Shown: piece after piece, positions 1 through 10,591 of the stretch | How positions within the stretch are numbered: position 1 is the first letter of the stretch | Layout of the letters: every line of letters begins with the position of its first letter | Source: Schoenoplectus triqueter | Lineage: Eukaryota > Streptophyta > Magnoliopsida > Poales > Cyperaceae | Direction of reading: 5' to 3' | Length of the DNA stretch: 34,722 bases | Assembly: GCA_964058805.1 (NCBI GenBank) | Contig: CAXKVV010000030.1 | Location: 1 to 34,722 of the forward strand | Notes under the pieces: generated by a model | The model's database searches: none | What the model was told of the DNA's origin: nothing | Seen by the model: the letters and a program-made list of their open reading frames with translations, nothing else | Made by a program: the position numbers and the translations under genes

Positions 1-27
1 CCTTTCTATAATATGTATGGGGAAGGA

Positions 28-412
28 TCCCTTGAGACAATGGGTTATTTTGACAATCTTGACAATGAATTTTAAATAAATATGAAAAAAAAATTTAAAC
101 ATAAAAAAAAAAGTTTATAGATATGTTCTTTTATTTATAGATTGATTGATAGTGTTTCAAATTTCATGCAATTTATTATCGTTTGATAGTTTGTAAAAAC
201 CATCAAAAGTTTATGTGATTTGTAACTGTTTCAATTTAAAAGTCTTTAATAGACCATCAAATGATAATAAAATTACATAAAATTTGAAACACTATCAAGC
301 TATAATTAAAATAACATACCTATGAACTTTTTTTTCTATTTAAAGATTTTTTTTCGAATTTATTTCAAAATCCATTGTTAAGATTTTCCAAATAGCCACT
401 GTAAAGTATCCC
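28..412. repeat. Foldback (MITE-like) inverted repeat
   Basis: The two halves of this AT-rich stretch are imperfect inverted copies of each other. Reading inward from the left, one meets gggatccc-like sequence, then 'aatcttgacaatg', then a long A-run, then 'gatagtgtttcaaatttcatg'. The reverse complement of the right half gives gggatac, 'aatcttaacaatgg', an A-run, then 'gatagtgtttcaaattttatg' in the same order. The element is about 385 bp, with no coding potential. This fits a non-autonomous DNA transposon with long terminal inverted repeats. I could not fix the ends or find a clear target duplication, so the superfamily is open. The boundaries are good to about 10 bp. Confidence 0.55.
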
Positions 413-1790
413 ACCGCTATATATATATGCTTTTGATGACGTGTTGTTTTCAATTTTTGTACTGTGCCCAGGTTCATTTGTGGTACGCATAAAGGCATGA
501 TAGAGTGACAAGATCATCAGTCCAAGGCTCTTTTTGATCAACCTTTAGCCTGGAAAATTAGTGATTCTAATATTAATGGACATATTTTTTATTTTCCGCA
601 CATGCTAAAATATTTATTTCAACTTTATGCTGTATCATGATTTGCATGTGAAAGTTTGTGTTTTTTGCCTGTTTGTATTTGCCATTCCTCTTTCCTTTTT
701 TTTTTGGTATAAGTAGTGATAACTTGGGTCATCATTTCCATTCTCAATCCATTTTTTACTGGAACCATATAAATTGAGTTGTATTTGCTGTTGCTCTAGG
801 TACTTGCATGTTTGTATTATGATTGTAAAGAAACAGTTTTCTTTAAATCAGTATTACATCGAAAAAGCCGGATATCGTTATTGCTTTAATAAACTCGAAA
901 AAACAAACGACTGAGAAGGAACGTGGCGCAAGACAGTGTTGTGGTGCTGGTGATAGTTGGCGCTGGATTGGAAAGAAGAGTTAGCAGGAAGGCTTCTGTG
1001 TGCTGTAGCAACTCAAAAGGGGATAACGGCCCAATAGTTAAAAAATGTATAAGGCCTGTCAAAGGCGTGTTACAGGTGATGGAGGGGCCCAACGATTAGT
1101 AGCCACACCATCTAGTTACAGACAATCCGAAGCCATACTGCAGAGACTGTTAGAATATGCTCTCGGGGGAATCAACTATAGTTTAAACTATGACAATGGT
1201 GTTATTTTCCACTGATAGTGGGCCCCACCTAATAATAAACTCCTCCAGAATCTAATCTGAATTGTTTAAATCAATCCGACGGCCGTATTGCTTTTTATGG
1301 CAGCGAATCCAGATCAATGCTCTGGGCGTTGCTGACATCGCTGGCTGTGGTGGATAGTTATCTTAACAATTATCAATTACTGCTTGTAATTTGTTTAGCT
1401 TTAAATAGGCGATGTATGGCTACAATGTGTTTTGTTGAAAAATCTGAAAATCTCTCTCAACATACTTATTCTCAATTACCTTGTACTGTTACTATATTCA
1501 ATAAACATCATCTTAAACCAAAATTCGTTTACTTCTCTTATTGTTTCTATTCAATTTTATCAATATCTTCATCTAAACTTGTAGTTGATCTAATAAGATC
1601 ATTACAGAATGTACTGTGACGTCACCGGCAAAATAAATGTAAGCTATTTGCATGAAATAAGATTACAAGTTCTGCACAAATTTTGTACAAGGGAAGATAT
1701 GTTCGCCTCGTTTGCAAATCAGCAAATGATACCACTGATTCAAAATTTCCAGACCAGCGCTGCTCGTTTACGGTTTACACAACGAGACAA
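413..1790. other. Intergenic: 3' flank of the kinase gene
   Basis: I see no supported gene here. The short open frames lack recognisable domains. The part next to 1790 should hold the 3' UTR of the minus-strand kinase gene, but I found no exact AATAAA on the minus strand between 1400 and 1790, so the poly(A) site is undefined. The stretch 1140-1300 is locally GC-richer and contains a GGGCCCAC-type site (listed separately), so it may be the promoter side of another transcription unit whose body I cannot see. Confidence 0.5.
1218..1228. promoter_or_regulatory. TCP/site II-like GTGGGCCCCAC motif
   Basis: The 11-mer GTGGGCCCCAC contains overlapping GTGGGCC- and GGCCCCAC-type cores on both strands. 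These match the class I TCP (site II) consensus GGNCCCAC, common in promoters of plant housekeeping genes. It sits about 560 bp beyond the stop of the kinase gene, so it is more likely to belong to another unit or be chance. There is no expression evidence in the sequence. Confidence 0.25.
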
Positions 1791-4700
1791 TTAGATCATC
1801 GTCTCAAACTTGTCAAGTTTTCTCACTCTTTGCATGGATCTTACCACTAACGCCATCATAACACCTGTTATTTTGTAAGGAGTTATCCATCAGATTATTT
1901 ATTTAGGAAATTGGGAGGAAAATGGATGAGAGAAAAATAGAGGTTCTATACCAGCACCCACAAATGAGCCGTTAGCAATAAGTTGATTGCCTTGACTGTT
2001 CAATGTGACCCCAATGTTCAGAAGGGTTCCACCTAATGCTGTATACATTGTCGCCATTTGTAGTATTGTTGCCTTTCTCGCTGCTCGTTCCGACTTTTCA
2101 GATTGAGAGAGAGAGAGAGTATTAGATAAGATATTATATATAAATGATGTATCTGCAGCCAGACACATGGACCAAACAACCAATCGAACACCTTGAGAGT
2201 GCACTCGAGTCCTAACTGGGTACTATAGTTAGTACATTCTCTTATTGAACAGTGAAAACACTTTAAAACTGAGAGGAAAGGGTTTGTATGTTTAAATTTA
2301 CTCAGTATTCAGACATAGATACTTTAACCAGTTCATTTGGATAATAGTTCAAAAAAAAAAACTGCACTTAAAAGTTCGAAAAATATAATGGATGCCTTGT
2401 AAATACCTCAAGCACTCTGACGCGTAACTTCAGATCTCCTGACTCAAGCTGCTGCACAAAATCCTCTATTCTCTGGACCCGGTATGGCATTGAAATTGTA
2501 GAATTTCTAGCCTAATTTAATACAAAAAAAGTTCGAAATCAGAAAGTCTTACTAGTAGTTCAACAAAACCAGTACAAATCCAAGATAATTCAAACGTCAG
2601 AGGGAAAAATGAGAGAAAAAAAAATAACATCGTTAGCTTGTTTTCTGATCTGCTCTACAATCTGTACACCCCCAGGCCTTTTCTGCTTCAAGTCTAATAG
2701 TTCCTGATGCATAGATAAAATTGTTTGTCAATAACCTTTTATGAATAGTAGGCTATTCGCCTGCTACTTCAAAAAAAAAAATAACTTTCATGAATCGATT
2801 TATTTCTTCATTTTTTCCATGAGAAAAGGGTTTTTTGCTCGTTTGTTAAATTAAAAAAATTGCTGGAGAGTATCATCCATTAAGAAGAAAGGAAGCTCCA
2901 GGCCTCACTAGAGTAGCAAAATTTTAGAAAGATGCCTAGCCTAGAGTGAGCCATATGTAAGTTACTGATGCCAGTCTTGTGCCATGACAGTACAACAGTA
3001 ATGGATTTGAAATATAATAATGGCCCATGAAGATCGTGTGTTGCCTGCAGCAAGCCAAATACAGGCTTAGCAAATCTCATAGAAAGAAATTAGTGTGTTC
3101 CAGAGCCAAACCTGTGCATAAGGTGCAGCTACCTTTACAAAGGAAAAGTCCGGATCTAATGTGTACCCAATACCTACAAGTCAACCATATTTACATATCA
3201 ATATTAAAATATTTCAGTTTCATTGTGATTATTAACTTCTTGTAGTAAGCAAAAAAAAACATTGGCTTTCGAAAGAAAAGATGTACGTCTCTTGTATCCA
3301 ACCATTATAGTTCATCCATTTGATAACTACCAAAATGCTAATCAACTAATAACGACTCCAAATAGCACGGAATATATTGATTAACAAGAAGTAACTGGCA
3401 ATATTTCAGAAGGAATTGGGTGCTAAACCTTCAAGTGTAGAGAAAGCTCTTATAACAAAGGTAAATGTAGATGGAAACCGAAAAGGCTGATCTTGCGCTA
3501 TTGCAAACAAGTCCTGCAAAAATGTCAATAGCCAAATTAACCCAAGTAACATGAGACTATAATTTCACGTTAAAACAAAATTGTTAACTGTAGATTTTAG
3601 ATTTAACCTCTCCAATTGCAACTAGAGTTTGTTGTTGATCTGGCGTCTGATTTAGGAGATTGTCTAAGAAAAATTGAATAGACCTCCTTACCTAATTTAG
3701 AACAAAACCAACAAGTTAGATACCAACAAAATCATCATCAAAACTAAACATGACCTCTATAGTTTCGAGATAAAACCATTAGTTATCCGAGAAGTATGGT
3801 AATGTAATGCTCTTACTTCAATACTCTTGGTACCATCTCACAGTTTCTGTTGGAATCTAAAGACAACAAGACCGAGGTGCAATCCAATATGGTTGGAGGG
3901 TCCGTATGAACAGAAGATACAGTTTTAAAACTTACAGGAGAAAGGTCACCAGTTGGTTGGAGAGCTTCCAGTTCAATGAGACTCTTCATCACCTGGATGG
4001 GTGGAACAAATCATTCATTACGGTATCCATTAAAAGATAGAGGGATGGGGTGAGAGAGAGGGGGGAGAAGAAAGAGGGTATACTTTATTAGCATCCTTCT
4101 CATAGACAGAGTAGAACAAATCAAGTAATCTCTCACGGGTGAAAGACTTGATCTCTCCCATCATACCAAAATCATAGTAAATCAATGACCCATCTTTGTC
4201 TATTGCCAGATTTCCTGGGTGCGGATCCGCATGGAAGAATCCAGTTTTCAATATCTGTATTTTTAATATTTCAATCATGTCAAGATAAGTGAGCATATTT
4301 TATTTCAGAAATGAAGGAAACTATGAGTTGGGTCAAATGTGTCTTAGCACAATGATGGAAAAGTGACATTCATTTACACATACAATTGAGATGATATAAA
4401 AATTATTTAATTGGCTTAAATTCTAGACTAATCCACAGTCAACAGTGATCCAGTTACCGGAGAAATATTGAGCACATTAGGTTTTGTTAGAGCTAATTGG
4501 ACTTCTAAATAAATTAATATTTATTGGTTTAAAAAAGGCAACAAAGTATATGGAATATTAAATTAAAATGATAAGGGAACAGAAGTTATAACCTGAATTA
4601 GGTAAGATTCAATTGAGCGCGCCGCAATAAGAGAGCGACTATAGCCCCGTGCATCAATCTGCCTCAAATTATTTATTTTTATACCTACATTGAAAGAATA

Positions 4701-6809
4701 CTTTAAGTAATCTATAATACAAGAACACTAAATCACTAATAAGAAAAGACAACAAGTGAATATCAGGGTTGTTATGAACTAGGTCCAGTGAGTTATGCAT
4801 TGGCATCAAACCAAATAGCATGAATGAAGAGAGGCTCACCAGGAACATACTCCAAGGTCAGAACCTTAGTGGTGGTATAATCCCAAATTATAAGCTGTCA
4901 ACAAACAAAAAGAAATGACATTGGAAAGAATATATATCAGCAAATAACTCCTCAAAAAGAAGAAAATAAAAGCGACCATTTGACAAAACTTACGGGCACT
5001 CGGACCCATTTTATGTTTCTAAAATCTCTCCTAAATTTGTCTGCATTCTTTCCTTCATTGATGTAGTCAATTTCTTGATACAAAATCCTGGAATCAAAGA
5101 AATTTCCAAATTAATCCTCAAATGTAGACAAAAAAAAATCTGAGAAATAAGTTCAAACAAAATTTTACAGAAAAAAAAATGTAAAAACAAAAAAATATTT
5201 CAAGATACTTATATGAAGGATTAAAGAGAACTGATGAAAAACATTTACTCAGTTTATTGTGCAATATTGCCATAAATCCTTACTTGGAGCATTCATCATA
5301 AATCCCAATCCAGTCCCTCGTGGGACCGCCGAGTGTTTCACTTCTCTGAAAGTACTCAGCCACCAACTTCAAGTTTCCTAAGAATAGGTCAAATTATGTA
5401 TGAATCAACTCCTATGAGAAAGGTGAAATCTTTTTGTTTTCATGCCGTGTTTTGCATGTAATTATAATTATTATAGAAAAATGATTAACAGGGAGCAGGA
5501 AAAACAAGTATCTTACTCAAATCAATGTCAAATAGTTTTTTCAGACCCGGCCGCTGCACTTTTACAGCAACTTTTTCTCCATTGTGAAGCACTGCTCTGT
5601 GCACCTATTTCAAGTTTTAAATAAATGAAGTCAATCTATATCTGATACAACTTTCATTTTCTTAATACGAGCTTAGCAACCAATTGGCTTCTGCTTCAAA
5701 AAAAAAATCTGATACAACTAAAGAAAAAGATTTCATTCCATTAAATAAGGACAAGAAATTCAAATATAGTACCTGACCAAGACTGGCAGCAGCAATAGGC
5801 CGGTCTTCAAATTCCTTAAATAAAACTTCAATGGGGCAACCCAATTCATTTTGTATGAATGATCTCGCCTTCTCTGGTGAAAATGCTGGTACTCTATCCT
5901 ACTTATTAAAAAATACCAATATTAGTCCTAAGAGCTTCTGGACCAAAATTAACATTATCCAAACTACAACTATTATTCGTAAGAGCCTCTTTTCTACTTT
6001 ACCTTTTAACAAAATTCCAACATACTTTGATAAACCAGAACACAATATTGGCAATGCTTCCTTTTTTTTTCTAGGTTTGTTTTGACTCTCACATTTGTGC
6101 AAGACTGGCAAACCACAAGAATTAATGGACCATCTTCCTCAAAACAGATCATGATAACAGATAATTAGAAAGCAAAAGTGACGAAATCAGTGTGCACATT
6201 CAATTACCACAGTAGGCTCAGTATTGGTAGTTACGTGCACAAGAAATTCGGGGTAAAACATTTCCTTGCCTCCCCACCCCCTATAGTTGGACACACATAC
6301 ATATTGGACACACATACACAAATGATATATATTTTATATCCATATAAATAAGGATACCCTTTAGCAATGATTGTTAGCCATTGCTATAGGGTATCCTTAT
6401 TTATATGAATATAGTAAACACATCATAATAATATATATTCTATATCCATATAAATATAAAACTCCAAAGCAACGATTGTCAGCCATTGCTAAGGGATTCT
6501 ATATTTATATGGATATAGATAACACATATAATTGAAAATATTATCCTAACATACCAATAAATGCCCTTTTTGAGAGCTTTTTCAACTTTTTGTTGATGTA
6601 AATTTATTTTCAACTTTTTATTTTTAAAAAATTGAGGCAAATGTATGATGAAATTTGTCTAAAGAGAGGATAAGATTTTGTAAAACTAATAATTAACATA
6701 AAGAGTGCTGAAAATGAGGCAAAAAACAATTTAAAGGGGTGATGTGAGCTTGATTTGAAAAGAGGGAGAAGAGAGGTAAGGAATATAGGTACTTTTGCCC
6801 CACCACCCA

Positions 6810-6840
<31 letters not shown>

Positions 6841-7876
6841 AGAGGAAGTGCAAATCATTACCTGCAATTTGGCAAGTTCATCGACGAACTCCCTTGGAAA
6901 TAAATCAGACCTTGTAGACGATAGTTGCCCCAGTTTTATAAATGTAGGACCCAGCTGAAGCACTTGCTCTCTCAGCCATGCTGCTGTTTGCTTCCTCCTG
7001 TTTTTCTATTGTATTTAGAATATTAGAACAAGCAAACACATTAAGGCTTAATTTAAGAATATCATGTTTGGCCATGGAAATTTTCTTTAGGAAAAGTGAA
7101 GTATATCCCAGGTGCTTCATGTGGATCCACAATCAATAATTATATCCAATCAATTCCTCATCTTTGATCCTCCTGAATTTCATGAAAACATATCCTATCC
7201 ACCAGTCAAGCGTGATCCATTATTTTTTTTAATGAAAAAGGTGATAGAAGGTAGTTTAAGAATATTATTGCAAGTAAGATAGTGAAAACTCTTCTAATGC
7301 CTCTGGCATTTTGCAGTTATGCTAGGATAGGTCAGATCCATAACAAAGAGAATATAGTCCCAATAAACAAATAAACTAGAGTAATGAACTCACCTGCTTT
7401 TCGTCAGAGAATCCACCAGCATAAGCCCATTTTGCATTGTCGAACAGAACTCTGACCCTCAAAGAGAGCACAAATGACCATATATCAATTGTTCTCTGCC
7501 ATGCATTATAGCTGTCCTTAGCCCAACTGAATCCTTCATCTGAGGGCAAAACTCTCAACTCCTCTTCAAATGAGGCGTCCTTATCAGTTATTTTTCCTTT
7601 CTGGGTACTGACAAGATTGGATGGCCCCTTGTCAGATTTGACCAACCCTGACCTGTCACCAGCCACTCTGGACCCATTGATGCTCCCGTTTGTCCTGGCA
7701 AGTTCCGTGGTGGGTACCATTTTATTTGCACGCCCATTGATGCTACCATATTTCTCTGTCTCAGTCTTGGTGGCCAATATCTTCATTTTTGAATGTCTTT
7801 TGGCTACTTTTGGATTTCCTAATTTTAAATTGGATATGGAACTGGTAGAGCAGGTAGAAGCAAGTATAGCTGCCAT
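1791..7876 (-). CDS. Chloroplast ABC1/UbiB-family atypical kinase, ABC1K7/8 (SIA1/OSA1) type, 17 coding exons
   Basis: Exons (minus strand, all GT-AG, in frame): 7876-7394, 7005-6862, 5898-5773, 5604-5517, 5377-5284, 5087-4994, 4894-4840, 4684-4593, 4254-4084, 3992-3936, 3691-3608, 3513-3429, 3173-3112, 2703-2629, 2511-2407, 2093-1952, 1864-1791. They sum to 2,031 nt, or 676 residues plus TAA. The first 40 or so residues are Ser/Thr/Ala-rich, like a plastid transit peptide. ABC1 kinase motifs follow in order: KLGQ near residue 185, the Ala-rich loop AAASLGQ replacing the usual Gly-loop (245-251), ATP-binding Lys266 in VKVQRPG, EIDY (317-320), the catalytic HADPHPGN (400-407) and DFG (420-422). 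A hydrophobic C-terminal segment (about 613-665) could anchor it in a membrane. Family members act at plastid membranes and plastoglobules in prenylquinone and lipid metabolism and stress responses. The N-terminal NGSINGS-type stretch and overall similarity to what I know of OSA1/SIA1 suggest that subgroup. The ABC1 family call is near certain; the subgroup is probable. All key residues are intact. Confidence 0.93.
6337..6516. repeat. Two tandem related hairpins in kinase intron 2
   Basis: Hairpin 1 has arms at 6337-6369 and 6379-6411 that pair with two mismatches in 33 bp. Hairpin 2 (about 6441-6516) is a diverged copy with the same arm ends ('tatatccatataaata') and the same loop-side word 'agccattgct'. 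The sequence leading into each copy is also duplicated ('aatgatatatatt' and 'aataatatatatt'). This looks like a small MITE that was tandemly duplicated inside the intron. Hairpin 1 is better paired, so it is either younger or was re-symmetrised. Confidence 0.6.
6810..6837. repeat. C18-A10 homopolymer pair in kinase intron 2
   Basis: A run of 18 C followed directly by 10 A. In the kinase pre-mRNA (minus strand) it reads U10 then G18, starting 24 nt and with the G-run 34 nt past the exon 2 donor at 6861. It is likely hypervariable and prone to sequencing error. Confidence 0.85.
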
Positions 7877-8515
7877 TAAATCCTAAGAAACCCTTAGTTT
7901 GGGAAGCCTGAAAGCAACACAAATTTTACATTATGGCTTGCAAATGGGTACAGTTGTTAAAATGCAAAGCTACATTACCATATCATTACAGAAACTAGGA
8001 TCTAATTTCAGAGAGAAACTTAAAACGGATTCATTGATTCACATATACAATTAGTACTGTAAATTAGCATAAAAGATGAGCACTCAAGAACCTTAAATTA
8101 CTATATATAATCATTGAAACTGTTTATAAGATAAATGGTGCCAAAAACTCAGATTACAGACCCTGCAATTTGGAATTTCGCGCCTGTTGTATTAGAGTCC
8201 GTATATTCAAAACCATCAATCCGTGAAAGAGAAAACCACAGGAAAACTTAGTCTGATTATAATTGAGGGGATCTACGCCCATACATGATACGGAGAAAGC
8301 AAACGAAAACAAAAGCTCGATAATAAATCCGCAAATTTTAGACGGAGAAAAGAGAAGAATCGATAGCAAATACCTTCCCGACTTCTTCTCTAGTATAGTC
8401 GGGAGAAAAAATCAGATGCACAGAAATATAAGTGCCAAGTATAACTGTATATATGCAACAGAAAGTGTGATACTGGAGTTATTGAAGTAACAAGAAGGAA
8501 ACGAGCGAATAAATA
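7877..8515 (-). other. Kinase 5' UTR with one intron (inferred)
   Basis: Upstream of the ATG at 7876 the minus strand shows a good acceptor (ctttcag, intron end 7908) and, further up, a donor (cgggaag then gtatttgc, intron start 8373). Together they define a 466-bp intron that would leave a short UTR piece (7877-7907) joined to a pyrimidine-rich leader starting near 8515. Introns in 5' UTRs are common in plant genes. The start ATG is supported by the transit-peptide-like N terminus and the absence of an upstream in-frame continuation with domain content. The transcription start is an estimate. Confidence 0.5.
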
Positions 8516-8542
8516 AATAAATTATTCATATGTAAAACAATA

Positions 8543-8549
8543 ATTTATA
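8543..8549 (-). promoter_or_regulatory. Candidate TATA box of the kinase gene
   Basis: TATAAAT on the minus strand, about 30 bp before the proposed start of the 5' UTR and followed by a CT-rich leader. The surrounding DNA is very AT-rich, so chance matches are expected. Confidence 0.35.
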
Positions 8550-8734
8550 ATAAAGAAAAACACGAAGGAGAAAAAGTGAAAAACGAAAACAAAAATAAGG
8601 AGAGGTCGGGGAAGAAAAAGAGTGTGGGGTTTAGAAGCTAGCTTCGTCAACAAGACGACAAAGAAGAAAAGTCTAAAAAATTGTATGAACCTGGTCTGTA
8701 GACCGTAGCATAGCATCACAACCCAATTTTTTTT

Positions 8735-8935
8735 AACAAACCTGTTCCGATCCGAACCAAATATGTTTCAACGCAAAATCAAATAATCCGTAATCCAATC
8801 GAAATCAATTGAAGATCTAAAAAAATCTACATATAAATTGTCTCTATTCAACCCTGATCCGATCCAATTTTAAAAAAAAATCAAATTGATTCAATTCGAT
8901 CCGATCCGTCCAAATCCGAACCCGATCTAACCCTG
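8735..8935. repeat. Degenerate GATCCG/ATCCGAACC-rich tract
   Basis: The words 'ccgatccgaacc', 'gatccgatcc', 'cgatccgatccg' and 'tccgaacccgatc' recur irregularly, separated by AT-rich DNA. There is no coding potential. This is probably a decayed satellite-like or transposon-derived tract in the upstream flank of the kinase gene. I do not recognise a named family. Confidence 0.4.
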
Positions 8936-9770
8936 GTTACAACCTCTAATTATGGCGGACCAGGTTTATGGAAGGAATTGTCTGTTGGACTGACCAACCA
9001 AGTACCACATGCTTGTAAGTTGGAACTACGAATAGAGGCTATTATTTTCGTTTCGTTTATTGTTGTCTGGAGTGGAATATCTTAATAACTACGATGTGAT
9101 TTTTTTTTCATTTATTCGGAATAAGGTGAGACGAAAGATATTCTTCCACTCTTCTTCAATCATTAAAATTATATTTTGTATCACAGTTTTAGAAAAAAAA
9201 GTACTGATTTTTTAATTAAATTGAAAATATCAATATATTTATTATTAATAAGAATGATGATTTATGGAAATAACAACATAATATGCAGAGTAAGATAAGT
9301 ATAAAGGTCTTTTCATGAGATTAACTAAAAAATATTTCAAATCTTAATTTATGTTGTTTAATAAATTCATATATCCAAATTTTATCGGATACAAACATTT
9401 TATATTTATTGATTTTTTAAGTATTTATTTTAATTTTTAAGATTGCTATGATATACTAACAAAATAATCACTATTTGCATAGAAAATTTAGAGGTGATTT
9501 GGTGTAAAAAATTTATCGAGCAACATAAAATTAAAATTTGAAGAAAAAATTAGAGGTGATTTAAATATAAATAATTCATTGATCAATATAAATCAAATTT
9601 GGAAATGATTTAATTTATTTTTGAGTTAAATTCATAAAAGACCTCGTAAATTCATTCTACTAATATATTGTCAAATATTTTTAGTAATATATTTAAAATA
9701 TATTAATAAAAATTACAATAATAATGATATCGTTAAAATCCTCATGATATACTGCAGCACGTCAGAGGAT
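8936..9770. other. AT-rich intergenic flank with a 60-bp tandem duplication
   Basis: No gene is visible. About 9481-9540 and 9541-9600 are diverged tandem copies sharing 'ttagaggtgattt', then 'aataaatt/attt'-type words, then 'caaatttgg/aaaatttg'. The stretch ends at the retrotransposon target duplication. Confidence 0.5.
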
Positions 9771-9775
9771 GCAGT
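9771..9775. repeat. Target site duplication, left copy
   Basis: gcagt lies immediately before the LTR terminus TG at 9776. The same five bases follow the other LTR at 19576-19580. Five bp is the normal copia integrase stagger. Confidence 0.95.
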
Positions 9776-10427
9776 TGTTGGGATTCGGAATGCCCAAATC
9801 CCATTAATGCTCAAGCTGCGGAAAGACCGTAGAACAAAAATTTTACTTCTACTTAAGTTAGGGATTAAAGTATGTCGGATAATAACCGAGAGTTACAGAC
9901 ATTTAATCCTTTACAAAAGACGGTAAAATATTATTTTACTTCTAACTTAAGCTTAGGGTTAAAGTGATGTGTCGGATGATTACCGAGAGATACACACCTC
10001 TTTAAACCTTTATTGATCTACTCCATGATTGATTTCTAAAATATTAATCTACTTAACAATTAAATAGATTAATATAAGATGTTATACCTCGCTTCCAAAT
10101 TTTAATTGGAATGAAAATCGGCTTGTCTCGGAGCACCAAACGTCTGATGCCTCTGTAGGTTATCCACCAGGACTGACCAGAGAGCGGTTTATTTCTTTTG
10201 CCAGAAATACTGTAAACCGCGGTTTTTCGCAAAAACACTATTCACCCGAGAAAAAGACGAAATAGTACTATTCACGACTCGCAGTAATTCTGTTTCACAA
10301 ATGTGCAGAAATACCGCAACTTTCGTAAAAACACTATTCACCGATCCCGTGAATTCTGAAACAACCGTATACCGGGAGAGAGAAAGTAGAACTGATTTGG
10401 TGGAACTTTTTCTCTCACCCTACCCCT

Positions 10428-10436
10428 CTATTTATA
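10428..10436 (-). promoter_or_regulatory. TATA box in the 3' LTR
   Basis: TATAAATAG on the element strand, preceded by a C(T)ATAAATAG context typical of strong plant TATA boxes. Transcription from it would leave the element at 9776 and head towards the kinase promoter near 8540. Confidence 0.65.
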
Positions 10437-10519
10437 GAAAAAATGGAATTGACAAATTACCAAAATGCCCTCGTGAATAGTAAGGAGGTTTCAAAGTGAA
10501 AAGACCAAAATACCCTTGA

Positions 10520-10591
10520 GGATGATGTCATGGATGATGTCATATATGATGTCATGGATGATGTCATATATGATGTCATGCATGATGTCAT
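10520..10591. repeat. Six copies of a 12-bp palindromic repeat in the 3' LTR
   Basis: Exactly 72 bp: six units of NN + ATGATGTCAT, with NN being gg, gg, at, gg, at, gc. The core TGATGTCA differs by one base from the palindromic bZIP/CRE site TGACGTCA. The array ends about 84 bp upstream of the TATA box in element orientation, which is a typical enhancer position. Confidence 0.9.

Noticed and set aside
472..500. Possible acceptor (gtgcccag) and short terminal exon of a plus-strand gene
   Set aside because: Only about ten codons before a stop in any frame, no recognisable protein, and no upstream exon in the window.
886..1092. 68-codon minus-strand open frame in the left flank
   Set aside because: No domain, low-complexity Thr/Leu-rich composition, no splice or promoter context supporting it.
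1952..2204. Alternative kinase C terminus by reading past the exon 16 donor to a stop near 1899
   Set aside because: A good last exon (1864-1791) exists that restores the conserved RSMQRV.KLDKFE-type ending in frame, so the read-through is intronic.
10053..10238. 61-codon open frame inside each LTR (also 17743-17928)
   Set aside because: Starts at GTG, lies in R-U5, resembles no protein. It is identical in both LTRs because the LTRs are identical.
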